From CAVCAD01 sp036653735 (lineage in GTDB: Bacteria; Bacillota_I; Bacilli_A; RF39; UBA660): 13,199 bases of DNA. The stretch lies in NCBI GenBank assembly GCA_036653735.1, contig JAVVTI010000025.1, positions 1 through 13,199 on the forward strand, read 5' to 3'. Made by a program: the position numbers and the translations under genes. Position 1 is the first letter of the stretch; each line of letters begins with the position of its first letter. Positions 7,163 to 13,199 of the stretch are shown here, in pieces. The notes under the pieces are model-generated. The model saw only the letters and a list, made by a program, of their open reading frames with translations, did not search any database and was not told where the DNA came from.

Positions 7163-8254
7163 TTAATTTTTTCTCTCTAATATTTTTTTATGTATTTGAT
7201 CAGTATCATTTAGTAGTGGTGATAAACTATTACCTACATTTAATGAGTTTATAACACTTGCTAATTTTAAAGAGCAATCTACTACTTCTAACCAAGGTAA
7301 ATTATAATACTCTTTATCAAAGTATGTTAAATTAGTAACATAAATTTTATCAAATAATCCTTTTTCATATGCTTTATTAAATTCATCTACCCCTTTAGTA
7401 AATAAACCAAATGTAGATAATAGATATATTTTAGATGCTCCTAATTCTTTTAAAGAAGAAGCTACATCTATCATAGAACCACCTGATGCTATCATATCAT
7501 CAGCTACTATAACATTTTTATCTTTAACACTTTGTCCTACATAAATATGTTTAGTTATAGGATTTTTCCCATCTATTATAACTGATGTATCTCTTTCTTT
7601 TCTAAAGAAACCTAAATCACAATTAAATAAATTAGCATATAAATTATTTCTACTTATAGCTCCAGCATCTGGTGAAACTACAAACATATTATTAAAGTCT
7701 ATTTGTTCTGTTTCTATAAATTTTTGAAGTATTTCTTTTGTAGGATAAAAACTTTCAAATGAAGAAACAGGAATTGCATTTTGTATATCTATATCATGAA
7801 CATCAAATGTTATAATATTCTTTGTCTTAAGTGTAACTAAGTCTTGTAGAGCAGCTGCACAATCTAAACTTTCTCTAGACTTTCTTCTATGTTGTCTTGA
7901 TTCATAAAGTAGTGGCATAATAACAGAAACTTCTTTAGCATGATCTCTTACTGCATATATTACTCTCTTTATGTCTAAGAAATGATCATCAGGACTCATA
8001 TGATTAGTATAATCATACATCTTATATGTAATACTATGATTACCTACATCTCCTAATATATAAACATCTTTATGTCTAATAGAATCAATAATTTCCATCT
8101 TTGCTTCTCCATTATTAAATCTACTTTCTCTTATATTTACTCTATAATCACATGTTGTACCTCTTAACTTATTAAGTTCCTCATTAACTTTTTTCCCAGT
8201 TTCACTAAAACTACTAAGTACTATAAGTTTTAAATCATCATCTTCATTATACAT
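7163..8254 (-). CDS. prs: Ribose-phosphate pyrophosphokinase (PRPP synthetase), divergent long form
   Basis: Makes PRPP from ribose 5-phosphate and ATP, the entry compound for nucleotide, His, Trp and NAD synthesis. Conserved blocks are present: SRFNNGEA (44-51); the ATP-loop equivalent ESRQHRRKSRES (118-129); catalytic-His motif DVHD (151-154, usually DLHA); SPDAGAISR (194-202); the flexible catalytic-loop residues FFRKERD (216-222); and the PRPP-binding loop VIVADDMIASGGS (248-260, usually DDxxxTxGT). At 363 residues it exceeds the usual length of about 315. The extra length is mainly an insert near 72-92 (SITYKMYDYTNHMSPDD region) and a C-terminal extension. Similar longer Prs proteins occur in Clostridia-type genomes. 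It has its own promoter and terminator, with GGAAGTGGAG as ribosome binding site. Confidence 0.93.
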   Translation of the reverse strand: MYNEDDDLKLIVLSSFSETGKKVNEELNKLRGTTCDYRVNIRESRFNNGEAKMEIIDSIRHKDVYILGDVGNHSITYKMYDYTNHMSPDDHFLDIKRVIYAVRDHAKEVSVIMPLLYESRQHRRKSRESLDCAAALQDLVTLKTKNIITFDVHDIDIQNAIPVSSFESFYPTKEILQKFIETEQIDFNNMFVVSPDAGAISRNNLYANLFNCDLGFFRKERDTSVIIDGKNPITKHIYVGQSVKDKNVIVADDMIASGGSMIDVASSLKELGASKIYLLSTFGLFTKGVDEFNKAYEKGLFDKIYVTNLTYFDKEYYNLPWLEVVDCSLKLASVINSLNVGNSLSPLLNDTDQIHKKILERKN

Positions 8255-8283
8255 AAATACTCCACTTCCTTTAACACATATTT

Positions 8284-8312
8284 ATTATCCATTAAATGAA
8301 ATATTAAGTCAA
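8284..8312 (-). promoter_or_regulatory. Sigma-A type promoter of prs
   Basis: TTGACT (8307-8312), exactly 17 nt, then GATAAT (8284-8289) on the minus strand. Predicted transcription start is near 8277, giving a leader of about 23 nt before the ATG at 8254. It lies in the 61-nt gap after the nucleotidyltransferase, where no terminator is visible, so prs can also receive read-through from the murT operon. Confidence 0.65.
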
Positions 8313-8315
8313 GGT

Positions 8316-9203
8316 TTAATACAACTTTTTAGGATATATTTTATTTTCTACCATTAAGTTAATTCTAGAAACTACTTCATTTTTATCTTCTTTATAAGTA
8401 ATACCCATCCATGATGAAGATGTTTCTATTACTTTTATCTTCTTATTAGATTTTACTATTATACTAGGTAAAAAGTATTCACACTGAAGTATATCATTTT
8501 TATTTTCTTCTAGAAAATTATTAAATTCAGTATCTAAAACATCTAGAAAATCCCCAGTTAAACAAAACATATTAACATTTACATACGCATCATCACTTAG
8601 TATAAATGATAAACTTTTATCAAGAGGAGAAGCTGTTATAACATTATCTTCTTTAATAACAGAGCACTCTACTATACTTTCTAAGTAAGACTCATTTACT
8701 CTACATACACCTCTTTTAACAGCTCCATACTCACTTAAAGTATTTACTACTTTAAATGTTACTATACCATACTCATTATTATTAAGTAACATAAAGTTAT
8801 ATGCTTTAATAAACGCATCTCTTCCATAGAAGTCATCTGAATTTATAACTAAAAATGGTCCATCAATATAATCTTTAGCACATAATATAGCATGCCCAGT
8901 ACCCCATGGTTTAACTCTACTAGAAAAAGAATCATATTTACTAGGTATCATATATGTTTCTTGAAATACATATGTTACTTTTATTTTATTCTCTATTCTT
9001 ACTCCAATAGTTTCTTTAAATATACTAAGATTTTCTTTTCTAATAATTATTATAACATGATTAAAACCAGCCTCTATAGCATCATATATAGAATAATCTA
9101 TAATAAATTCATTATTAGGACCTACTGGCTCTATTTGTTTAAGACCTCCAAATCTACTTCCCATACCAGCAGCCATTATAACAAGTGTCATATCTTTATT
9201 CAT
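8316..9203 (-). CDS. NTP-transferase family nucleotidyltransferase (NDP-sugar pyrophosphorylase-like)
   Basis: A GalU/RmlA-type enzyme fold that joins an NTP to a phosphorylated sugar or alcohol, releasing pyrophosphate. The signature nucleotide loop MAAGMGSRFGGLKQIEPVG occupies residues 10-28, KPWGTGHAI 98-106 and the metal-binding NSDDFYG 121-127. A substrate-domain stretch YVNVNMFCLTGDFL follows near residue 207. At 295 residues it is close to bacterial UTP-glucose-1-phosphate uridylyltransferases, but I cannot assign the sugar or nucleotide, so galU is not used. It starts 2 nt after the gatD stop, with AAAGGG inside the gatD end about 13 nt upstream, consistent with translational coupling. 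Membership in the murT-gatD operon suggests an envelope-polymer or lipid-linked precursor role (inference). Confidence 0.88.
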   Translation of the reverse strand: MNKDMTLVIMAAGMGSRFGGLKQIEPVGPNNEFIIDYSIYDAIEAGFNHVIIIIRKENLSIFKETIGVRIENKIKVTYVFQETYMIPSKYDSFSSRVKPWGTGHAILCAKDYIDGPFLVINSDDFYGRDAFIKAYNFMLLNNNEYGIVTFKVVNTLSEYGAVKRGVCRVNESYLESIVECSVIKEDNVITASPLDKSLSFILSDDAYVNVNMFCLTGDFLDVLDTEFNNFLEENKNDILQCEYFLPSIIVKSNKKIKVIETSSSWMGITYKEDKNEVVSRINLMVENKIYPKKLY

Positions 9204-9205
9204 AA

Positions 9206-9865
9206 TTATTTAGCATCCCTTTCTAACAACATTTCATATTCTTCTTTTCTTACTTTATATGCATTCATTATTTCTTCTTCATAAACAAGCTTATTAAAGT
9301 TCTTATCCAATTTATTAAGTATTTCTTTTGTAAATAAAGGATTAAGTAGTAAAAAAGGACCTAGAACTTTAATACCATAAAAGTTATTATAGTTAAAACT
9401 TTGATCTTTACTATTAAAAAGTACTTTACTAATATTATATACTTTATCAAATGTACTTATAAACCCTACTACTTTATAATCATGATACTTACAAATAAAT
9501 AACTCATGTACTCTTTTATCTATATTTCTTATACTATAATAATCAAATATATTAAGCATTTCTTCATTACCTATATTCTTACCAAATATCTCCATAGAAT
9601 TACCTAGTGCAAAGAAATATACATTATTATTTATTAAATAAGATATTCTTTCTTTATAAGAAATAAGCTTATTTTTAACTAAACTTAAATTACTTTCTGT
9701 CATAGAACCCATAATAATCATATTTACTTTATTATTTACAAAGTATGGCTCATCATCTATACTGGTATATATAAATGTTGCACTAGGTAAATTAAGTTTC
9801 AAATATTCAGCATTAGCATCATCTCCATGAAGCATTAATTCATTATATAAAACTTCTACTATCAT
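9206..9865 (-). CDS. gatD: GatD-like class I glutamine amidotransferase homologue lacking catalytic Cys and His
   Basis: Normal GatD strips ammonia from glutamine for MurT, which amidates lipid II. The fold and family landmarks align end to end with GatD: NELMLHGDDANAEYLKL (8-24, family LYGDxGN), NMIIMGSM (48-55, family IGGG), FFALGNSMEIFG (84-95, family LTICGGYQFLG), KVVGFISTFDKVY (131-143, family VGFENHGGRTY) and YGIKVLGPFLLLNP (163-176, family GTYLHGPILPKN). In this alignment the nucleophile Cys is Gly88 and the catalytic His is Leu168. At 219 residues it is slightly short (S. aureus GatD is about 243). It starts directly after the murT stop with AGGGGG 7 nt upstream. The intact frame and spacing argue against a recent pseudogene. 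Glutaminase activity is unlikely. Confidence 0.8.
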   Translation of the reverse strand: MIVEVLYNELMLHGDDANAEYLKLNLPSATFIYTSIDDEPYFVNNKVNMIIMGSMTESNLSLVKNKLISYKERISYLINNNVYFFALGNSMEIFGKNIGNEEMLNIFDYYSIRNIDKRVHELFICKYHDYKVVGFISTFDKVYNISKVLFNSKDQSFNYNNFYGIKVLGPFLLLNPLFTKEILNKLDKNFNKLVYEEEIMNAYKVRKEEYEMLLERDAK

Positions 9866-11218
9866 TTAATTACCCCCTAGTTTACTCTTAACCGCATCTA
9901 TTACCTTAGTACTATCATCATACATATATACATCATATATTATATATATTTTAGTTATATCTGTAGTATTAAGAATGTTAACTGCATCTATTTCACTTGT
10001 TACAGTCTTTATTATATCTTTAGGAATCTTAGCTATTAAAAGTCTTAAAAGTAAATCTTCTTTTCTACTACCCGTTACTATTATTTGCTTAATAGACTTA
10101 TCACATAAGAACTCAAAATCACACTCATACAAATAAGATATAATCTCACTTGATTTTCTTTCATTCTTATTATCTAGCATAAATAAAATAGCCTTCTTAC
10201 TATTATCTTTTCTAATTTCATTAAGTACTCCTGATACACTTACAGGAGTTTGTGCTTTAGCAAGCATTCTTACTATACTTATATTATTACATAGTTCACT
10301 ACTATATCTTGATTTAACTACATTTAAATCCTTAGTATTATTATTAATAAAGTCATTATTATAACCCATTTCTAGTAATAAACTTATAATACTTACTAAG
10401 TTATATAATGAATATATATTATCAAATGGTAAATAGTATTTATAATTATTAAGTATAAAATACTTATCTTCATAGTTTACTTCACTTACTACATACTTAC
10501 CACTTTGACTTACATAAGAGCACTTGCTGCAGTAAGAAAAGCCTATATGATTATATTTAACATACTTATATTTAAGTATACTATTACATACTGGACAAAG
10601 AGGAGCATCAACTACTTTATTATATAGAGTATCATGGTCTTCCTTACATCTGTCTATTGAGTATAATATATCATCTTCATTTCTTTTTAAACTGCTTACT
10701 ATAGAATCATCAGCATTAAGTATAAGTTTAGACCCTTCAGGAATAACACTTCTTATATAATCTCTTACATAGTAAGGATGAGGATTATACTTAATAAAAT
10801 CTCTACATAAATTACTTATAATAATATACTGAGGTGTTATATATTTATATACCTTCTTAGTATTAAGTTCATCAGTTTCTAGTACACATGTATTAATTCT
10901 TACTTTATTATTTATACTAACATTATCTATAAAAGTACTAGCAATTCCCCATACAGAGTTAAATCCCTTATTAGTAATAACCTCTACATTACTACTAGTA
11001 AAAAAATCTACTAACATTTTACAAATAGAAGTCTTTCCATTAGTACCACTCACAGAAATAATTAATTCAGGTACACCTATATACTTAAAGAAAGATGGAC
11101 ATATTATTAAAGCTACTTTCCCATGAAAATAAAATACATCTTTACCCAGTAATTTAACTACTTTCTTTACTACTTTACTAACTATAAGTGCTATATAAAA
11201 GAAAACTATATTATTCAT
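9866..11218 (-). CDS. murT: MurT-like Mur ligase homologue (partner of GatD-like protein)
   Basis: MurT is a Mur-ligase relative that activates the D-Glu carboxylate of lipid II with ATP for amidation. This 450-residue protein keeps the P-loop SGTNGKTS (57-64), the acidic motif LETDE (113-117), LNADD (167-171), a four-Cys zinc ribbon (Cys208, 211, 230, 233) and the C-terminal DUF1727-like region with IIVTGSRKEDLLLRL (379-393). Divergent points: the family block FRDQMDRFGE is CRDFIKYNPH (138-147), LAKNPAG is LAKAQTP (319-325), and the ADGRDxSW block that carries the triad aspartate is replaced near 352-362. The N-terminal helix (4-24) is unusually hydrophobic. First gene of the operon, with GAAAGG 9 nt before the ATG. 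Probably an ATP-using envelope enzyme, substrate uncertain. Confidence 0.85.
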   Translation of the reverse strand: MNNIVFFYIALIVSKVVKKVVKLLGKDVFYFHGKVALIICPSFFKYIGVPELIISVSGTNGKTSICKMLVDFFTSSNVEVITNKGFNSVWGIASTFIDNVSINNKVRINTCVLETDELNTKKVYKYITPQYIIISNLCRDFIKYNPHPYYVRDYIRSVIPEGSKLILNADDSIVSSLKRNEDDILYSIDRCKEDHDTLYNKVVDAPLCPVCNSILKYKYVKYNHIGFSYCSKCSYVSQSGKYVVSEVNYEDKYFILNNYKYYLPFDNIYSLYNLVSIISLLLEMGYNNDFINNNTKDLNVVKSRYSSELCNNISIVRMLAKAQTPVSVSGVLNEIRKDNSKKAILFMLDNKNERKSSEIISYLYECDFEFLCDKSIKQIIVTGSRKEDLLLRLLIAKIPKDIIKTVTSEIDAVNILNTTDITKIYIIYDVYMYDDSTKVIDAVKSKLGGN

Positions 11219-11239
11219 ACTTAAATACCTTTCTATATA

Positions 11240-11268
11240 ATTATATCATATAAGTTAAAAATAACTAA
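11240..11268 (-). promoter_or_regulatory. Extended -10 promoter of the murT-gatD-nucleotidyltransferase operon
   Basis: The minus strand carries TGATATAAT, an extended -10 (TATAAT at 11240-11245 with TG at 11248-11247). The -35 position 17 nt upstream, TTAGTT (11263-11268), is poor, as is common with extended -10 promoters. The predicted leader is about 15 nt, beginning near the Shine-Dalgarno sequence. Confidence 0.6.
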
Positions 11269-11281
11269 AGAAGAAGTTATT
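11253..11281. repeat. Inverted half-sites between the divergent murT and flippase promoters
   Basis: AATAACT (11260-11266) and AGTTATT (11275-11281) are perfect inverted repeats 8 nt apart. A third half-site AGTTA (11253-11257) faces the first across 4 nt. The set overlaps the murT -35 and lies between the two promoters, where a shared regulator could bind. In DNA this A+T-rich, chance is a real alternative. Confidence 0.35.
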
Positions 11282-11286
11282 ATATT

Positions 11287-11315
11287 ACTACATTTATCTA
11301 ATAATAGTGTATAAT
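11287..11315 (+). promoter_or_regulatory. Promoter of the flippase gene
   Basis: A perfect TATAAT (11310-11315) lies 17 nt after ACTACA (11287-11292), a weak -35. The expected transcript start near 11322 gives a leader of about 15 nt before the ATG at 11337. Its presence also argues against translation starting upstream at 11307. Confidence 0.5.
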
Positions 11316-11336
11316 TATATAAAGAGGAGAACTAAT

Positions 11337-12968
11337 ATGAAAAAAGATTCTTTTGTAAAGGGAACTATTATAGCATCCGCTTCTATTATACTAGTTAAAG
11401 TTATAGGAGCTTTATATAATATACCATTTTACTCAATTATAGGACCTGAAGGAGGATCTTTATATACCTATGGATATACTATATATAGTTTATTTTTAAA
11501 TATATCTACAGCTGGTATACCTATAGCTATTAGTAAGATAATAAGTGAATATAACTCTTTAGGTTTATATGAAGCTAAAGAAAGAGCATTTAGTTTAGGT
11601 AAGAAAATAATATATATTATCTCTATACTTAGTTTCTTTATTTTATTTGTATTCTCTAAAGAAATAGCCTTTTTATATAAAGGTTCCTTAGTAGGAGGAT
11701 GCTCTATTAATGATATATCTCTTATTATTAAGAGTGTATCCTTTTGTTTACTCATAATACCTATGTTAAGCCTACTTAGAGGATACTTGCAAGGTCATAA
11801 ATTTATAACTCCCTCAAGTACCTCTCAGTTAATAGAACAAGTAGCAAGAATATCATTTGTATTAATGTCCTCCTATATAGCTATTAATTTATTACATACT
11901 AAAGTAAGTATTGGAGTATCCTTAGCTGTTTTAGGAGCTTTCTTTGCAGGCTTAGTAACATACTTTTACCTAGTATATAAAATTAATAGTAATAAAAATA
12001 AGTTTATGCTAGAAAAAATAAATAAGAAAGATAATATTAGTAATAAAGAAATAATAAAGAAGATTATTTCTTACTCCATTCCATTTATTATAATGGTTAT
12101 AGCAATAGATATATATAATATAACAGATGTTACATTAATATTACGAGGACTTACTAAAGTAGGTTACACAACAACTGAAGCAGAACTAATAGCAAGCATT
12201 ATAGCTACGTGGGGTAGTAAACTTATTATTATAATTAATTCATTTGCTACAGGAATTTCTATGTCCTTAATGCCACATATGGTAAGTAGTAATGCATTAA
12301 AAGATAATACTAAGATAAATAAAATAATTAATCAATCATTTAGTATTATACTATCAGTATCATTTCCTCTAGCTATATTTATATGTATATTTAGTCATAA
12401 TGTATATAATATATTCTATGGAAATAGTTTATATGGACCTAACATATTAAAACTTCTTATATTTATATCTATTTTCTCATCTATGGATATGATTATGAGT
12501 ACTATACTCCATGGCTTAAATCGTTTTAAATTAATATATATATCTATGCTCCTTGGCTTCTTTACAAATGCATGCCTAGATATACCCCTTATATACTTGT
12601 TTAACTATATAGGAATACCTGCTTACTATGGAACTATATCAGCAACAATCATAGGTTATTCATTATCTCTTACTATAGCATTTACATTCTTAATAAGAAA
12701 ACATAAAGTAAACTTTAAACCCCTTTATAATAATATTAAAAAGTTAGTATTACCTATCATATTAGTTACTATAATAGCCTTTATAACACATAAAATAATA
12801 AATATAAATACCCTAAGTAGACTACTCCAATCTCTTATAATATGCCTATACCTAGTTATATTCGGAAGTATTTATATATTTATTTTATATAAAAATAAAG
12901 GCGTATACTCTATATTCGGAGAAAGCATTATAAATAAAATTATAAAAATATTTAAAAAAAATGACTAA
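11337..12968 (+). CDS. MurJ/SpoVB-like lipid-linked oligosaccharide flippase (MOP superfamily)
   Basis: A 543-residue polytopic membrane protein of the polysaccharide-transport/SpoVB/YtgP group; B. subtilis YtgP is a lipid II flippase. Diagnostic segments: GALYNIPFYSIIGPEGGSLY (24-43); STAGIPIAISKIISEY (57-72); and SLLRGYLQGHKFITPSSTSQ (145-164), followed by LIEQVARI. About 14 hydrophobic segments span the length, with a lysine-rich cytoplasmic loop near 215-242 separating the two halves and a basic C-terminus. The ATG at 11337 is chosen over one at 11307 because AAAGAGGAG (11321-11329) precedes it and the -10 box lies between the two. It is divergent from the murT operon, which fits lipid II or a related lipid-linked precursor as substrate (inference). 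Confidence 0.9.
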   Translation: MKKDSFVKGTIIASASIILVKVIGALYNIPFYSIIGPEGGSLYTYGYTIYSLFLNISTAGIPIAISKIISEYNSLGLYEAKERAFSLGKKIIYIISILSFFILFVFSKEIAFLYKGSLVGGCSINDISLIIKSVSFCLLIIPMLSLLRGYLQGHKFITPSSTSQLIEQVARISFVLMSSYIAINLLHTKVSIGVSLAVLGAFFAGLVTYFYLVYKINSNKNKFMLEKINKKDNISNKEIIKKIISYSIPFIIMVIAIDIYNITDVTLILRGLTKVGYTTTEAELIASIIATWGSKLIIIINSFATGISMSLMPHMVSSNALKDNTKINKIINQSFSIILSVSFPLAIFICIFSHNVYNIFYGNSLYGPNILKLLIFISIFSSMDMIMSTILHGLNRFKLIYISMLLGFFTNACLDIPLIYLFNYIGIPAYYGTISATIIGYSLSLTIAFTFLIRKHKVNFKPLYNNIKKLVLPIILVTIIAFITHKIININTLSRLLQSLIICLYLVIFGSIYIFILYKNKGVYSIFGESIINKIIKIFKKND

Positions 12969-12984
12969 TTATATTTAGTCATTT
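12954..12984 (-). terminator. Terminator of yneF built on the overlapping stop codons
   Basis: AAATGACTAA (12959-12968) and TTAGTCATTT (12975-12984) form a perfect 10-bp stem with a 6-nt loop. On the minus strand the structure runs into eight consecutive T residues (12961 down to 12954), making a good yneF terminator within the last flippase codons. On the plus strand only three T residues follow the loop-distal end, so it would terminate the flippase transcript less well. Confidence 0.8.
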
Positions 12985-13174
12985 GATTCATAAGTTGATT
13001 AACTTGTTTTTGAGATGGATTACGCCCCATCCCCCTCATTAATGATTTAATCATTTCTTCATTAATAGGTGGATTCTTCTTAAGCTGCTTCTGCATTACT
13101 TTCTTAGCTATTAAAAACCCAAGAACTAAACCTACTACTAAACCACCTACTAAATATAAAATATCTACTAACAT
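12965..13174 (-). CDS. yneF: UPF0154 / YneF family small membrane protein
   Basis: A 69-residue protein with one N-terminal membrane helix (about 3-24, including LVGGLVVGLVLGFLIAKK) and a cytoplasmic tail. The family signature is clear: KNPPINEEMIKSLMRGMGRN (33-52), then PSQKQVNQLMNQM (53-65). UPF0154 proteins are widespread in Bacilli and Mollicutes; their biochemical role is not established as far as I know. AAAGGAGG (13184-13191) sits 9 nt before the ATG, a strong ribosome binding site. It ends in TAG, the only non-TAA stop here, and its stop overlaps that of the flippase gene by 4 nt. Its promoter lies outside the window. Confidence 0.95.
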   Translation of the reverse strand: MLVDILYLVGGLVVGLVLGFLIAKKVMQKQLKKNPPINEEMIKSLMRGMGRNPSQKQVNQLMNQMTKYN

Positions 13175-13199
13175 CTCTTTCTTCCTCCTTTACTTAATT

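Noticed and set aside
8892..9284. 130-codon open frame on the plus strand across the nucleotidyltransferase and gatD ends
   Set aside because: Low-complexity Ser/Tyr/Ile-rich translation antisense to two supported genes; typical of A+T-rich shadow frames.
9206..9865. gatD as a pseudogene
   Set aside because: The frame is intact, near normal length, has its own ribosome binding site and zero-gap coupling, and keeps family motifs along its whole length; only the catalytic residues are gone.
11307..11336. Upstream in-frame ATG giving the flippase 10 extra residues
   Set aside because: The region contains the predicted -10 box and the Shine-Dalgarno sequence of the ATG at 11337, so it is probably not translated and may be barely transcribed.
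11468..11755. 95-codon minus-strand frame inside the flippase gene
   Set aside because: Antisense to a strongly supported membrane protein, with no recognisable domain or ribosome binding site.
1..13199. tRNA, rRNA, CRISPR array, insertion sequence, phage or toxin-antitoxin genes
   Set aside because: I looked for cloverleaf-like stretches, regular direct repeats, transposase or integrase motifs and small paired toxin genes and saw none.

Overview
The window comes from a very A+T-rich, probably reduced-genome member of the Bacillota, most likely an uncultured Bacilli-type lineage near the Mollicutes (RF39-like). The signs are UPF0154/YneF, a MurT-GatD type pair, a SpoVB/YtgP-type MurJ flippase, a divergent long-form PRPP synthetase, strong AAAGGAGG-type ribosome binding sites and short leaders. 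The standard genetic code fits: tryptophans are TGG and no reading frame contains TGA. Placement finer than class is inference.

Layout from left to right. (1) 1-709 (-): 5' part of an exported surface protein with a signal peptide, running off the left edge; it has its own promoter inside the end of uvrB. (2) 748-2697 (-): uvrB, complete, with an 11-bp inverted repeat in its leader. (3) 2943-4021 (-): a two-gene unit, a small PspC-domain membrane protein followed by a protein joining an ASCH domain to a transglutaminase/papain-like domain. (4) 4135-4923 (+): a GufA/ZupT-type ZIP metal transporter. (5) 4924-7050 (-): tex. The zip and tex stop codons abut, and each gene appears to have its terminator inside the other's coding sequence. 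(6) 7163-8254 (-): prs, with its own good promoter and a strong symmetrical terminator. (7) 8316-11218 (-): a tight murT-gatD-nucleotidyltransferase operon with gaps of 0 and 2 nt. (8) 11337-12968 (+): a MurJ/SpoVB-like lipid flippase, divergent from murT. (9) 12965-13174 (-): yneF, whose stop overlaps the flippase stop inside a terminator hairpin.

The murT-gatD operon and the divergent flippase form a plausible cell-envelope module. In the usual system MurT-GatD amidates the glutamate of lipid II and MurJ flips lipid II outward. Here the GatD homologue has lost both catalytic residues (Cys to Gly, His to Leu), and the MurT segment that normally supplies the third, Asp-containing, part of the glutaminase triad is also changed. 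The MurT P-loop, acidic motif and zinc ribbon remain. The pair is therefore either a pseudo-amidotransferase, an ammonia-dependent ligase or a repurposed envelope enzyme, co-transcribed with an NDP-sugar-type nucleotidyltransferase. This is the best candidate in the window for undescribed biology. The ASCH-transglutaminase fusion is the second.
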